Source of the DNA: Prorocentrum cordatum
Taxonomy: Eukaryota > Sar > Dinophyceae > Prorocentrales > Prorocentraceae
Reading direction: 5' to 3'
DNA: 47,500 nucleotides
Assembly: GCA_963575745.1 (NCBI GenBank)
Contig: CAUYUJ010021029.1
Coordinates: 87,501-135,000, forward strand
This document shows, in pieces, positions 36,457 through 47,213 of the stretch. How positions within the stretch are numbered: position 1 is the stretch's first letter; each line of letters starts with the position of its first letter. Under the pieces are notes generated by a model, which saw only the letters and a list, made by a program, of their open reading frames with translations, was not told where the DNA came from and ran no database searches. A program made the translations under genes and the position numbers.

Positions 36457-37556
36457 TTAGTAGCACGTCAATCTGGAGATGCAGTTGGAGGGGCCTGGCA
36501 TGTAGTTCGCTATGTGGATGCCGTCGGTGGACTCGTCGAGCGCGCCCACTGCGCGCAGGCACTTGACGGACTCGGCGAGCTGGTCGTCGGCCGTCGGCGA
36601 CTGGAAGTAGAAAGCCTCAGACAGCACGTGGCCCGACCCGTTGGGGTCCAGGCTCGCGAGCTTCTCCTTCTGGCGGAACTCCATGTTCTGCCGCATGCCG
36701 CAGTCCTGAGCGAGGCCCCCGACGATCCCCCGACTGCTCCCGAAGCTGCGCGTCTTCGTCGCGAAGGGATCCGTCCGGATGCGGCTCTCGAAATCGCGGT
36801 TCCGCATCGCGTCGGCCCCGCATGCTGCGATCCCGGCCGCTGGCCGCTGGCGCTGGTCACGGCGTCCTTGATGGCCAGGCGCTGCTGCGCCTGCGCCATC
36901 GCGCCGTTGCCGCGGGCGCCCAGCTCGGCGATGTAGGGGTGCGAGGACGAGACGTGGTGCAGAGCATGGGCGTCGATCTTGTCCACCGCGGCGCGATCGT
37001 TCAGCGCGCGCGCGCAATCTGGAGCACGTCAGCGACTCGTTCGCGATCCGCATCTCCAGAGTCGCGGCCGTCGCCGCGACGTCGTCCACCGACAGCCCAT
37101 GCCCGACGCGGCGCGTTTCGAGGACTCGAAGAGTTCCTCCACGAACGCTGGGGTCTTATCCTGCAGGACGTCGACCTCATGCACTTCTGACACGTTCTGC
37201 TGCATTCCGTGGTGCTCGAGGGGCTGATGAGACAGCCGTGCTCCTTGGCAGAATAACTGCGTCTGGTGGGGCGCACTGCCTGCGGCCCAGGCCGCCCCTC
37301 CGAGTTCTTGGGCAGCTCCTGGTACGTAGGTCTGCCACATGCTGGGCTCGAGACGCTCGAAGTGGCAGTCAGCGGCGGCGCCGTCACCGAAGGCCTCCTC
37401 GGAGGCGTCGGAGATGCTAGACTCGACATCCCTGGTGGACACCACGCGGTCGGACTGCTCTGCGCCGCGGACGGCCGCGCTGCTCCGCATCCTGCCCGGC
37501 GCGGCGGTGCACGAGGCAGCGCGCAACACGAGGGCCGCGGCGAGGACGCTGGTCAT
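36457..37556 (-). pseudogene. Gene G: secreted-type protein of unknown function, frame-shifted
   Basis: ATG at 37556 opens a signal-peptide-like MTSVLAAALVLRAASCTAA. Then come ESSISDASEEAFGDGAAADC, ERLEPSMWQTYVPGAAQELG, PAFVEELFESSKRAA, SVDDVAATAATLEMRIANES, VADVLQIARA, LNDRAAVDKIDAHALHHVSS, HPYIAELGARGNGAMAQAQQ and a well-conserved-looking C-terminus: MRNRDFESRIRTDPFATKTR, SSRGIVGGLAQDCGMRQNME, FRQKEKLASLDPNGSGHVLS and EAFYFQSPTADDQLAESVKC, ending SNCISRLTCY and TAA at 36457-36459. Frames change near 37105, 37040, 37010 and 36840 without losing peptide order. I recall similar uncharacterised algal proteins but no function. Either a fresh pseudogene or a real gene with assembly indels. Confidence 0.5.
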
Positions 37557-38937
37557 GGCGTTGACGCGTCGGTATCCACGGCGAGGCAACACGGCAGGAT
37601 GCGCGACTGTTCCTGCAGGGGGCCTGGTGGCCCGGGCTCGGGCCGCCGTTCGGGACGATTGTAGCGCCCCGAAACTTCCTCGGCGAAGTGACTGCGGGAA
37701 GAGCGTAGGAGTCTGCCTGGAGGTCGGGCGGCTCCTTGCAATCCGCAGGGGCCTCCTTGGCCGCGACTGCGATGCTGCTCGCTGGAGGTCGTCTGAATTG
37801 CTGGTTACATTCGTCGCTCGACTCAAGGGCCGCCCGCCCGCCCTGCACTGGGAGGGCGCTCAGACGTTCCAGACCGCCACTGTGCGTACTCAAATGAGCA
37901 GGCGGATGTATCATATCGGATGTTGTGTTCTGCGCGTGCGTATCCGCGCGCGCGTGGATGCATGCCTGGTCGCCTGGACACTCAGGGCCGTGCTGCATGG
38001 TAGCACTGGGCCAAAGTGGAGTGGTGGTTGCGCTGTGAGTCGCGCCGTGCGCGTGCACCGCACTAGCCTGGTCTCACGGTTCGCGATCGTAGTGGCGTAA
38101 CTGTTGGCTCGCGCGGGTCGTCCAGAAGTTGAGCCGACGCTCGCAAGCTGTAGATCGGCGCGCAAAAGAGGCTGAGCTACTGCCAGAAAAAATGTATCAT
38201 CGACAGACTGGCATACAACGCTGGAGTGCGCAACGACGAAGACGAAAGCATGCAATGTGCGTGGTGTACATAAGAATAAAACTCGGCACCCCAATGCAAG
38301 ACGCAACGAAACTGTCGCGAATTTCACTGACATGCTGGTGTCTAGTACCGACGTGCCAATCCAAATCCACATTACTTTGATGTCGTAGTGTGAACCACCT
38401 TCCCAGCTCAGGTGGTGCATGACCGTGGTTGCGTTGGCTGCCGAGCGCTGGGCTGAGTGTGTGCACGGAGATCAGAGCGCAAGTGGTGCCTCGCGCGCAC
38501 GCTCTCGCGCGCTGCTTGGTTGCGTGCGAGCGCGGCGCGGCGCGCTGAAGAGCGCGGGAGCCATGGCCACACTGTTGCCAGGGTGACGGCGCGAGTTGGC
38601 GGTGCACAGGTGGATGCGGCCGAGCTCGGTGAGGTTATGGCTCGCAGACGGCACCAGGACACTTCGCCTTTGGCGTTGGTCAGTGCTCGGCCCCACTGAA
38701 TTCAGGCCAAGGAACCTCGGGGCAGGACGCCACTTTTGCCTGGGTTTGCTTGGGCCTCCACGCGCGCCGATGCGTCATCCCAGTGAACGGCGTAGGTCTA
38801 GCGTTTAACGCGTGTATATGTGTGCGTGGAGAGCCGCGCGCGCGTTTGCGCGCGCGCGTGTTTCTGCGCGCCCGGCTGTCCAGGCAGAGCGCGGCCCTGC
38901 GCGCGGGGGGGCCTGGCCTGTCTCAGAGCCTCTGCAC
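37557..38937. other. No gene supported
   Basis: GC-rich with GCGCGC runs (for example 37945-37965 and 38830-38865). Frames on both strands are Arg/Ala/His-rich shadows. No tandem array until 38938. Confidence 0.35.
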
Positions 38938-39055
38938 AAGGCCGGGATTGGTCATGGTCGCATGGGCCGGGATTGGTCGCATGGGCTGGGATTGGTGCTG
39001 CCTGCTGGTTATGGTCGCATGGGCCGGGATTGGCGCTGCCTGCTGGTGAGACCCT
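38938..39055 (+). repeat. Short minisatellite
   Basis: GGTCGCATGGGCCGGGATTGG occurs about four times with variants, and GCTGCCTGCTGGT twice, giving nested units of about 24 and 58 bp. Confidence 0.8.
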
Positions 39056-39129
39056 GTTCGTGCTGTGCTGTCCCCTGGGGATGACGTTATTGCTTTCGGA
39101 AAATGCAATGCGGAATCTTGACTGAGAAA

Positions 39130-39490
39130 CGGCGTGCCAATGTGTCCGAAGCCCCCAGAATCGCAGCATGTGAAGTCGCGTTGCCATAATTGTCCTGTCT
39201 GCGTGGCCGATGATTTTCGGGAGGGTCGCTACCTCGGTCTCGTCTGGAGCGAAAGCAGATCGCCGCTGCGGCGACGACCGTGCTGGCGTCAACGATCATG
39301 TAGATTATATGCCCATAATCTCCAGGACGGTGGTGTGAGCCGCTTGAAATCGGTGTAGTCAGAGCCGATGCCATGGCTGTAGCACCGCCTGTTGTAGTCG
39401 ACGGTGTGGTCGTCGTTGTTGTTGTGTCAATTGTAATCGGCGGTGTCTTCGACGATGTTGTTGCGGCAGCTGTGGTCGAGTTGCATGGGC
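39130..39490 (-). CDS. Thr-rich and hydrophobic exon-like stretch (weak)
   Basis: From 39490 down the minus strand reads CNSTTAAATTSSKTPPITID, a run of Thr, GGATAMASALTT, then after a break GDYGHIIYMIVDASTVVAAA with a possible membrane helix and RSRRDRGSDPPENHRPRRQD. It may be exons of a Thr-rich surface protein, or repeat-derived sequence: the GTTGTTGTC tract at about 39405-39430 explains the Thr run. Confidence 0.25.
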
Positions 39491-40818
39491 CGTGCATCGG
39501 CGCGCAGTGGCGTTTGGTGTGAGCACGGTTGGTAGATGCGGCCGTGCACGGGCAATGCACTGGCGCGGCGTGACCTGGCAGACCGTCGAGGTCGCGCACG
39601 TTGTTGATCTGGCCGGGGTGCCAGCGAGCTTTCGACGGCGCGCGCCTGGTGCGGGCGCGCGCGTGTCCTGTCGTCGCAGCGTCGCGCGCCTGCACACTGC
39701 GCTGCGCCAGATGGTCAGACCCAGCGTCACGTGGGCGCGCGCGCGCGCCGCGCCTCGGCGCGCGCATTGCAATGCCGCGAGAGCGCGACCATGCAGCGCG
39801 CGTTCTGCGGCCTCGTTGATTTCTGCTCGACGTGACGACGTTGCGCGACGCGGCCGCCCAGCGGCGCAGTGGCATCGCAGCGCGCAGGGGGGCGCGCCGC
39901 AAACGTGCCGCACGGCCACGTAGCAGCCACATAGCGTCGCGGCGCGCGCAAGAGCCCCACAAACGCGCAGCGGATCCATGCGCCCCCTTCCGGGCCATGC
40001 TGCTCGGAGGGGCGCCAAAGAGACCTGGCACTTTGCTCGTGGACGTCGCGTGGGCCGCGAGGTTCATTGGTCGGCGCGTCGGCACGCCTCGCGGCCGACC
40101 TGCGCCATGGCAGCGCCTCGCGCGCGCCCGCTCGATCCAATGTCGCTGCCGACAGGTGCGCTGGCTCCTGTTCGAGTACTGGTAAAACACGCCGTGGTTG
40201 CGGTCGTCGCGCGGCGGGTGGTCGGCGGCGCGCAGAGAGGGGTCGGCCTCTCCCTCTTCGTTCCGTCTTAGACGCCAACCAATCACACGAGGTCAAGCGG
40301 GTCGCGTTCCGCGCGGTGACCACCCGCACGTGCACTCCCAGACGCCAATCAGGGTACCTGAGAGCACTGGTAATCTTGGACGCAGTTACTGCCAGGGCGT
40401 GGTCGGTGGCGTTGGTGACCTGTCATCTGGGCGCTCTCGCGACGATCGCTGCTGCGCGAAAAAACCTGGTTGATCTGTTGACAGAGAAAGAGAATAACGA
40501 ATCGAAAGTGTCGACGGGGTGGCACATATCCCCATGATCACAATGCGCTGGAAGTTGTCAAAGCCTTGCGTTTGATCACTTCAGGCATATAGCTTCTCAA
40601 CCAGACAGCCTGTGCCAGACGTTTGATCACATGCCTATGATGGCTCTCGTCGATGTTCCCAGTCAAAACCATGCGAGCGTCTGGGGTGCTGGCCGGGTCG
40701 CGAAGAACGGGTGGTGCGCCGAGCGTTCAGGCAGCGCGGCGCTGGTAGGTGCGCGATCGCGCAGGAGTCCTGGCGAGAGCGCGCACGCTGTGAAGGCGTT
40801 TCGGTTGATGGCTCTGGT

Positions 40819-41050
40819 TCAACCTTGAATGCCCTGTTTATTTAACTTGCAAACACACGTCGAGGTAAACCATGTAGTGCCGCAGGTTGTGGCACCAGTT
40901 GCAGTCGTCGCTGCTACGCCCGTTGTCATGGTAGCTTTCGTGGTGCTCATGCGTGTCGCCGATGCGCCGTCGGTGTGCTCGTCGTGATGGCACTGCCGCG
41001 TGGTGCCAGTGGTAGATGCAGGACCATTCGGAAAAGTCCCCCCTCCAGAC
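40819..41050 (-). CDS. Second Thr-rich exon-like stretch (weak)
   Basis: The minus strand gives AKSGGGTFPNGPASTTGTTR, QCHHDEHTDGASATRMSTTK and ATMTTGVAATTATGATTCGT, ending CVCKLNKQGIQG and a stop at 40819. The composition resembles 39360-39490 but the sequence is not the same. The region 39490-40819 between them shows no convincing frame. Confidence 0.25.
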
Positions 41051-41089
41051 TTGGCTACATTTGCTGGAGCGGCGCCGCATGATGGCGCA

Positions 41090-41365
41090 AGCTCCTGTGG
41101 TGGAGTAGCCAGTGGTGGCAGCTCCCAGGCAGGGCGCGTTGGAAACCTGCGCTGCGTGGCAGCGCGGGCCCTGTTGTTGCGCAAGGCAGAGCCTGCCAAA
41201 AGCCCGCGCCGATCGGGGGCGCAAGCCATGACAGCGCGGCCGCCGGCAACGGCCCCCAGGCAGGACGCGCCAGGGACTGGCGCCGAACAGCGGCATGGGC
41301 CCTCTTGTGGTTGAGCCCCCAGGCGAGGCGCGACGGAAACCCGGCGCGCACCCTGGACCTGGCCT
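41090..41365 (+). repeat. Degenerate tandem repeat (weak)
   Basis: CCCAGGCAGGGCGCG, CCCAGGCAGGACGCG and CCCAGGCGAGGCGCG recur at about 41129, 41259 and 41319, each followed by related sequence and GGGCCCT. Unit length varies from about 60 to 130 bp. Confidence 0.5.
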
Positions 41366-42107
41366 GACTCGCGCAGGCCATGAGCGACTGGCGTGCCGAC
41401 GCGGGCAAAGCTGGTCACTCTCACGGTCGGCGCCGCGGGCCTGCCGTAAATCGCACCCAGTGCGCGTCGAGGACGTCTGGATAACACGGCGAAGGAAGAC
41501 GGTCGCCATGCGTGGGCGTGAACCTTGCACCCCACACCACAACAGTAGCTTGACTTGCGTCGTAAGTATCAAACGCCCAGTTGTGAGCTACCGTGGATGT
41601 TTCAAAACTGTCCTAGTCACAATTTGTCCGTGTTCGTTGTTGGTCTAGCGACAACTGCCGCAACGTACAGCAGCGCCAGCTGCCCACTGACGCGCGGCGG
41701 CACGTCGCCAGGCGCCCGCGGCCAGCATCTGGTGCGCGGAGCAAGTCGAAGCCAGATCATCCTGGCGGTTCCTTGCTTCGTTCGCCCCGCGGTCGGCGCC
41801 GGGCCCACTGGCCAGCGCGGGCGAGCGGACTCTTGCTCTGAGCTGACTTGGGCAGTGATCTGACAAGCCCATCTTCTTTCCGGGAGCCGGTCAGAGGTGG
41901 AATGGCGTTCATCTTCGAGTTGGCGATGCGCGTGGTTATCTTGGCGCTGAACTCGCTGGGCCGAGGCCTCTCGTCTCCTGTCTGATGTAAAAAAGTGGGG
42001 GAGAAGAGGTTTTGCGGGCTTGCCCCCAGCGAAAATTGGCCGCTGCGTCAGTGAACGCACGCGCGCATGCATAGCATGCGCACTCCGATCTTCTTGCAAC
42101 CGCGAGG
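41366..42107. other. No gene seen
   Basis: Mixed-composition sequence with short open frames on both strands and no repeat. Nothing supportable. Confidence 0.4.
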
Positions 42108-42111
42108 TTGA

Positions 42112-42585
42112 GTGAGTCGCAAGATGGTGGCGCGCGCGCTGCACCTCCAGTGCGCCAGCTGCGGCAACGCCAAGGGCGTCAACCATCGCGGGTCGCGCGG
42201 CGCGCGGCGCAGCGCGCCATTGACTGCACTGCTGCACGCGCTAGGGCTGACGCACCCCTACCCAAGCTGCGGTCGCATCGTAGTGAGCGAGGTAGAGGGC
42301 GCAGCGCCTGGCTTGCATCTGGACGCGCTGGCCGCAGATGAATGCTCCTGGCTGATGGCCAGGAAGCGCCCGCAGCCGCCGCGCGCGTCAGTGGGCGCGT
42401 TCAGCCCCGCGGGGATCGCACCGACAACTGTGAGTGTTGATGGGCGTTGGTTGGTGGTGGCTGAGGTTGCGACTGCTGGCGGGCGTTGTTGTTTGCAGCG
42501 AAGTAGGCGCCCGGCCGTCAGCCGCTTCTGCGGGGGGCATCAGGATGGAGGAAAGAGTTGGGGAGTGCGAGCAGAGGAAGGGTGA
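42112..42585 (+). CDS. Plus-strand exon candidate with CxxC motif (weak)
   Basis: The frame reads HLQCASCGNAKGVNHRGSRG, APLTALLHALGLTHPYPSCG, RIVVSEVEGAAPGLHLDALA and DECSWLMARKRPQPPRASVG. CxxCG and a later CG could bind zinc, but the spacing fits no family I know. It would be the exception to the minus-strand trend, which lowers confidence. After about 42430 the frame loses character. Confidence 0.25.
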   Translation: MSRKMVARALHLQCASCGNAKGVNHRGSRGARRSAPLTALLHALGLTHPYPSCGRIVVSEVEGAAPGLHLDALAADECSWLMARKRPQPPRASVGAFSPAGIAPTTVSVDGRWLVVAEVATAGGRCCLQRSRRPAVSRFCGGHQDGGKSWGVRAEEG

Positions 42586-42799
42586 GCAGAGGCAGATTTG
42601 GGCGGATCTGGGGACGGCGCGGTGGCGCTGCCTTTCTCTTCCTCCGAATTTTTGTCGCTTTCGCGCATCCCCCTCCTCCTTTCGTCCTTCCTCTCCCTGA
42701 CTGTTCCCCTAGTCCTCTGCCTGATGTCATCCTCCTCGCCCTCGTGTTTGTCGCGTCTCCTGCGGCCTCAGACTCTCCGCGTCCTCCTCGCCCTCTAGC

Positions 42800-43127
42800 C
42801 TATCCAGCGGCGGCCAATGCATCGCGGTCCGTGGCGCGGCGGAAGCGGAAATTGAGCGAGTCGCCCGGGCGACTCCAACATGGGGCCCATGAGAGGTTAC
42901 CCGGAAGGAAACCGTTCCCGCGGCGCGCAGAGGAGCCCGGGGGTCGAGCTTCCGCAGAAGAAACAGAGGAAGCCTTGGCGAGGGGCCCGGGCAAAAGGGT
43001 AGAAGAGGGGGAAGTCTCGGCCGCGGGGGCGTCGGCGCGCGCTCCCCCACCCCCCCAGCGCAACCGAAGGAAGAAAAAGTGCGAGAGCCCAGATTGCAAA
43101 TGCGATGCAGCAGCGCTGCGCGAGTAG
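42800..43127 (+). CDS. Plus-strand basic/acidic low-complexity frame (weak)
   Basis: VARRKRKLSESPGRLQHGAH, EEPGGRASAEETEEALARGP and RNRRKKKCESPDCKCDAAAL, ending at a stop at 43125-43127. The opposite strand is also open. Listed as a possibility only. Confidence 0.2.
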
Positions 43128-43471
43128 CTGCACATGCGCACTACTGCGTGTCCTATTTGCCAAACCGACAGCATCTACTCTCCTTGCTCCTTAACCAGGC
43201 CCCCGTACCTCCAAGTCGCGATCCCATTGTGTTTCCCTATTCCGTAGTCACGAGTCTATACTGTTTCCTCAAATGCCTCAATCGCTGTTCGATAAGAATA
43301 GTTGCGCAGCAGGGCCAGGTGCATTATTGGAGCAGCTGCGCGCGAGCAAATGGCGGAGACAAGTGCACTCAAAAACTACGTGTACTCTAACCAGACGGGC
43401 CCAGGGGCCCCCGTGGCACTGCGCCCGCGAAAGAAGGGGCGCAATCTATGCGCCCCCAAGGGCACCCGGGT
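43128..43471. other. No gene seen
   Basis: Less GC-rich, with no tandem repeat or convincing frame. Confidence 0.4.
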
Positions 43472-43759
43472 TTATCGGGTCGCCGCGAAAGCGGCCCCCA
43501 CGCGGAAGGAAAAGCGCCGGGGGGGCACGCATGAGTCGCGGGGGCGATCTGAATGAGCAGCGAACCCGTGGACGGGCATTCGCGTCGCGCGCGGCGCGCA
43601 GCAGCGGACGCAGAAGCGCCGGTTTGCGCGCGCATCCTGGCCGGGCAGAGCTGCGCGCCAACGCGCGCGCCAGCCCTGTCGATGGGCGCAGCGGCACGGC
43701 GCGCGGCCCCCCCTGCGCCCGCCCGCGGGCCCAAGGCGCGGCAGAGAGGTCGCGCTCGC

Positions 43760-44000
43760 AGAACCGTGGGCAGCGAGGTTGGAGAAGAAGGCCCGGTAGA
43801 ACACGATGCACTTCTTTTTGCCGAAGATGGCAAAGTGGAGGCAGGGCGCCGAGAAGAACATGTAGAACAAGATGAAAGTGGACACGTAGATCGAAGACGA
43901 AGTGGTCGGGATAGTCAGCAAGCGTAAACCATGGCAGCCCAGGCAGAGGACAGACATGACATATAACTCCACGTGATACTCAGCAATGCTGAAAGCGCGC
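43760..44000 (-). CDS. Hydrophobic membrane exon (unrecognised)
   Basis: The minus-strand frame gives AEYHVELYVMSVLCLGCHGL, RLLTIPTTSSSIYVSTFILF, YMFFSAPCLHFAIFGKKKCI and VFYRAFFSNLAAH, then dissolves into Arg/Pro-rich sequence. Two or three membrane helices in 75 residues with a short basic loop (GKKK) are unlikely by chance in DNA this GC-rich. The upstream side has a frame change near 43990; another frame there reads LIAIFAEMFRSARFQHC. Family unknown. Confidence 0.45.
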
Positions 44001-44267
44001 GCTGCGGAACATCTCGGCGAAGATCGCAATCAAATCCTTGGATTGCAGACCGACGCGTGCAATCCACAAAGCGAGAGTATCATGCTCGGTTCTGCGTGGA
44101 CTTGGCGGCCCGGCGGGCGACGGCGCGGCCCGTCGGAAAGGGGGCGGGGAGCTTTGCGGAGCTCGCCCCCCTGGACCGTCGGACGCCGACTCAACTGCAA
44201 ATGCGAGCCGCGAGCGGCGCGGGCCGACAGGGCGCGCCCTCGGCGAGGGGGCCGCCGAGCCGCTGAG

Positions 44268-44705
44268 TCAGCCAGCGAGACCTCGATGGGGGAACTCCTT
44301 CGCTGAACGGCGGCCCAGTAGGTGACGCTGCGCAGGGCAAGTCGAATGCCAGAACCACAGCAGGTGCATGCTGACGGTAGATCGCGGTGATCGCGCAGCT
44401 GAAGGGGCGGTGCGCAGCGAAGCGGCACTGCCCGCATCGGCAAGCACGCGCCTCAACTTTTCCTGTTCACTAAGGCGGCGATGTGGCTGAGTAGGTGGAT
44501 GGAGGAAGAGCTGCAAAGAAAGGCTTCCAATTTGGTAGACGCGCGCGCTGGCTGAAATCGCACGCCAGCAAACCTGGCCCGCATAGGGCCTTTCTGTGAG
44601 CTGCATCCAGCGCGACGTAGCCGATTGTAGCATGAGCGAGGCCGGGAGAACCAACGTCGGTGCCAGCGGGCACTCTGAGAGGTGGTTGGCGACGAGCTCG
44701 GCCAA
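44268..44705 (-). CDS. Exon candidate upstream of the membrane exon (weak)
   Basis: The frame reads MAELVANHLSECPLAPTLVL, VYQIGSLSLQLFLHPPTQPH, RRLSEQEKLRRVLADAGSAA and HLLWFWHSTCPAQRHLLGRR. RLSEQEKLRRVLADAG is protein-like. In a neighbouring frame GLAHATIGYVALDAAHRKAL is also plausible. No join to the 43.8 kb exon can be fixed. Confidence 0.25.
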   Translation of the reverse strand: MAELVANHLSECPLAPTLVLPASLMLQSATSRWMQLTERPYAGQVCWRAISASARVYQIGSLSLQLFLHPPTQPHRRLSEQEKLRRVLADAGSAASLRTAPSAARSPRSTVSMHLLWFWHSTCPAQRHLLGRRSAKEFPHRGLAG

Positions 44706-46142
44706 ACGCGGCTGCGCTCGGCGCGCCGGCCCGCGCGCGTGCGCGCGCAGCCGGGGCGCCGCGACGCCCCGGCGTGCGTCTCACAGTGCGTCGTTGGGCA
44801 CAAGCGCGGCATGCCTCTGCCCTCGCGCGCGCCCTAGCGCACGGCTGAGAGCGACGCTGCAAAGCGTGCGCTACAAGGCGCGTAGAGGCGCGCGGGCGTC
44901 GCGCGCCGCGCGCGCTGGCGCCGACCCTGCCCCAGCGCGCGTCGCGCGACGCCTGGGGGCGCCGAGGCGTAGCGCGCCGTGCTTGCGCAGCTGCGTTAAC
45001 GGGCGCGAGCAATGCCCCAGGCGCGCTGAGCAGCACATGGGCGCGCATAGGTAGCGCGCGCCGCGAGGCCTGCGCCGCCGCGCACTGGCAATGCGCAGGC
45101 GAGCTCCCCGCCAGCGGGCCCTGATTGATTGGGCACTTGCCACTGAAGGGACAAACGCGCGCACTTCTCTGCCCTGCGCTGCCGCGGTAGAGGGTGCGCA
45201 ACTTGTCGCGTGGCCGCGTGCCTAAACCGAACTGTGCGGACGCGATGCTGCTGCCGAGAGCGCAGCAAATGCGTCGGCGGGCCTGAAGCTGCATATAATG
45301 CGATCACTCCCGGCACTCTTGCGAAACCGATTGCGCGGGAAAACAGCGACAACGTGCGCCGTGTCTTCAAGGGCATCCACCCCTTGGAAAAATAATGGCA
45401 TCTCCGTTCAACCGGCAACCCCCCTATCTCCGATTAACTGACCACACGGTCAATTTCGACCAAAAGCTCGAAACAACGAACCAACCGAACAGGTGGAATC
45501 GACAACACGTACACAAAGAAACGGATATATTCTAAACACATACATATACCTTTGCAATGCAAAGGCAATTCGTTCAAAGCAATCACAAACGTGGTCTGGA
45601 AACTAACATTTCGCGCTCAGATCCACTCTGCTCTAGTTTCACCGCGCGCGGACACTAATGATTTCAAGCGCGCCCCTTTCGCGCAACCGCCGTCGTCGTT
45701 CAACCGCCGCGCAACATTTGACAGCGCTGGGCTGCCCTGAAGGATTGATCGGTGCCCGCCAACAATAATCGGCAACGAAATCTTTGATCCGACGGTCACC
45801 TGTCCAGCAGCGACTGCCAGGACTGATATTATGTGCATCGCGCGTCCGAGCGCCAGGGCGCGCTGCGTTCGCCAGAGCGTGGGACGAAAGGTCTCGTTGT
45901 CAAGTGCGCGGCGCGGCTCTGCCCCGATTGCTTGTCAATCGCAGTCAACATCGCTACCCTGCTGGGTCAGTGAACGGGCGCCGTGCCCGTGGTGAGGCTG
46001 ACAAGTGGCCGTGGCCAGGGCCGCGCGCGGTGTAGCATGTAGACTTGGCGATGTCCTTGTTTCTTGGGGAAGGGTGTGCGACGAGGATCCCAGGCAGCAC
46101 GCGGCACGACGGCAATAGGAGCCAACGGCATGTCTGGACGCC
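44706..46142. other. GCGC-rich block, then AT-richer interval; no gene supported
   Basis: 44.7-45.2 kb is dense in GCGC and CGCGCG with Ala/Arg shadow frames on both strands. 45.40-45.80 kb is AT-richer (ACACATACATATACC near 45537). A minus-strand frame at 45617-45838 (VLAVAAGQVTVGSKISLPII then VGGHRSILQGSPALSNVARR) is possible coding. Confidence 0.3.
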
Positions 46143-46994
46143 TCATCCTAGAAGAGCGCTGATGTAGGTGGTAGGGAGGTCCACGTTGAAGTCCGCGTCG
46201 ACGACGAACCAGAGGAAGATAAAGCAAGGTAGCTCGGAATTGCCGAACTGGTCGAAAAGGCAGATGGGACGACGAACCCAAGTGAGCAACGGTCGTGGCG
46301 TAGCCGTCGTGTTGGCTGCATCTGGACGACATGTCTGCAGATGTCGACGGATGCGCGTTTGGCTAGCTGCGGTCCACAGTCGGGGCAAGAACATGCAACG
46401 GCGACATCCACTTGGTGATAGGTGGCTTGCTGCCCCCGGGCGGCAGGATGGGGACCTCTTCGATGGGAAACCACCACGATGTGAGCTGCGGAAGCGCCTT
46501 GGGGCTTGGGCCTGCGCAAGGACGAACACCATGTTGAAGCACGTGGCAGCCGTGGCAACGCTGTTGCCCTTGGCTGGTGCCAAGGGTGGTGAGATAGGCG
46601 CATTAACATTCACTGCTCCACTCGAATGGCGCGACGTGCTCGCATAGTGGACAGCCAGCACTGTCGCACACATCACGAGGCACGGCGCTAGCCCAAAGAG
46701 GGTCCTCGCAATCATGCCCGGCGCGAAACTGCGGCCAGTGCCTGTGGGGTGCGATGGGTCGGGGAACGTCGTGGCGCTCCCGTGGGCGACTCGTTCCACA
46801 TCGCGGTAACGCCTACAACTGCTGTTGCCCTGCGCAGCTGGACTCTCGCACGTCCCATACGGCATGTCATCGTAGTCTGTGAGCGTCCATGGCGAAGTAC
46901 CAGACGGCTTGCAGAACAGCCATAGGCACAAGCTGTTCGGGGATGGAGGGTGGTACCGATGAAGAGATTGGGGAGAATGCGAACGTGCGCCCAC
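46143..46994 (-). CDS. Membrane-protein-like open frame (unrecognised)
   Basis: A 283-codon open frame with MIARTLFGLAPCLVMCATVL as a likely membrane helix, CESPAAQGNSSCRRYRD with paired cysteines, ATAATCFNMVFVLAQAQ, and a C-terminal ELPCFIFLWFVVDADFNVDL. The middle is Arg/Ser/Pro-rich and less convincing; an alternative frame there reads WWFPIEEVPILPPGGSKPPI. It may be several exons with introns read through. Whether it belongs with the hydrophobic exon at 43.8 kb is unknown. Confidence 0.35.
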   Translation of the reverse strand: MGARSHSPQSLHRYHPPSPNSLCLWLFCKPSGTSPWTLTDYDDMPYGTCESPAAQGNSSCRRYRDVERVAHGSATTFPDPSHPTGTGRSFAPGMIARTLFGLAPCLVMCATVLAVHYASTSRHSSGAVNVNAPISPPLAPAKGNSVATAATCFNMVFVLAQAQAPRRFRSSHRGGFPSKRSPSCRPGAASHLSPSGCRRCMFLPRLWTAASQTRIRRHLQTCRPDAANTTATPRPLLTWVRRPICLFDQFGNSELPCFIFLWFVVDADFNVDLPTTYISALLG

Positions 46995-47119
46995 ATCGCA
47001 CTATGCGAAGCCACGTGGACCGCGAGCCGGGACCGCTCCCAGCTCCGCTACCAACTAGAATTGCGGGTCGCGTTGTTGAAAGGTAAGAGACATGGCGGCA
47101 ATGGTAACATGAGAGATCG

Positions 47120-47205
47120 CAGAGCGGCGATCCTTTTCCTTTTCAACAGTATCAGGTACGCTAGCCGGCCTGAACCATACGGCAGCGGACCCCTCCTGAT
47201 TCGAG
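47120..47205 (+). repeat. R3 dispersed repeat, copy 2, next to GGAAA array
   Basis: CAGAGCGGCGATCCTTTTCC, TTTTCAACAGTATCAGGTAC and GCAGCGGACCCCTCCTGATT match 34667-34751. It ends about ten bases before the GGAAA array. Confidence 0.75.
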
Positions 47206-47213
47206 TGAGGAGG

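Noticed and set aside
42558-43127. Plus-strand 189-codon frame as a transmembrane protein
   Set aside because: The hydrophobic part derives from CTCC/CCTC-rich DNA and the opposite strand is equally open; only the 3' part is listed, at low confidence.
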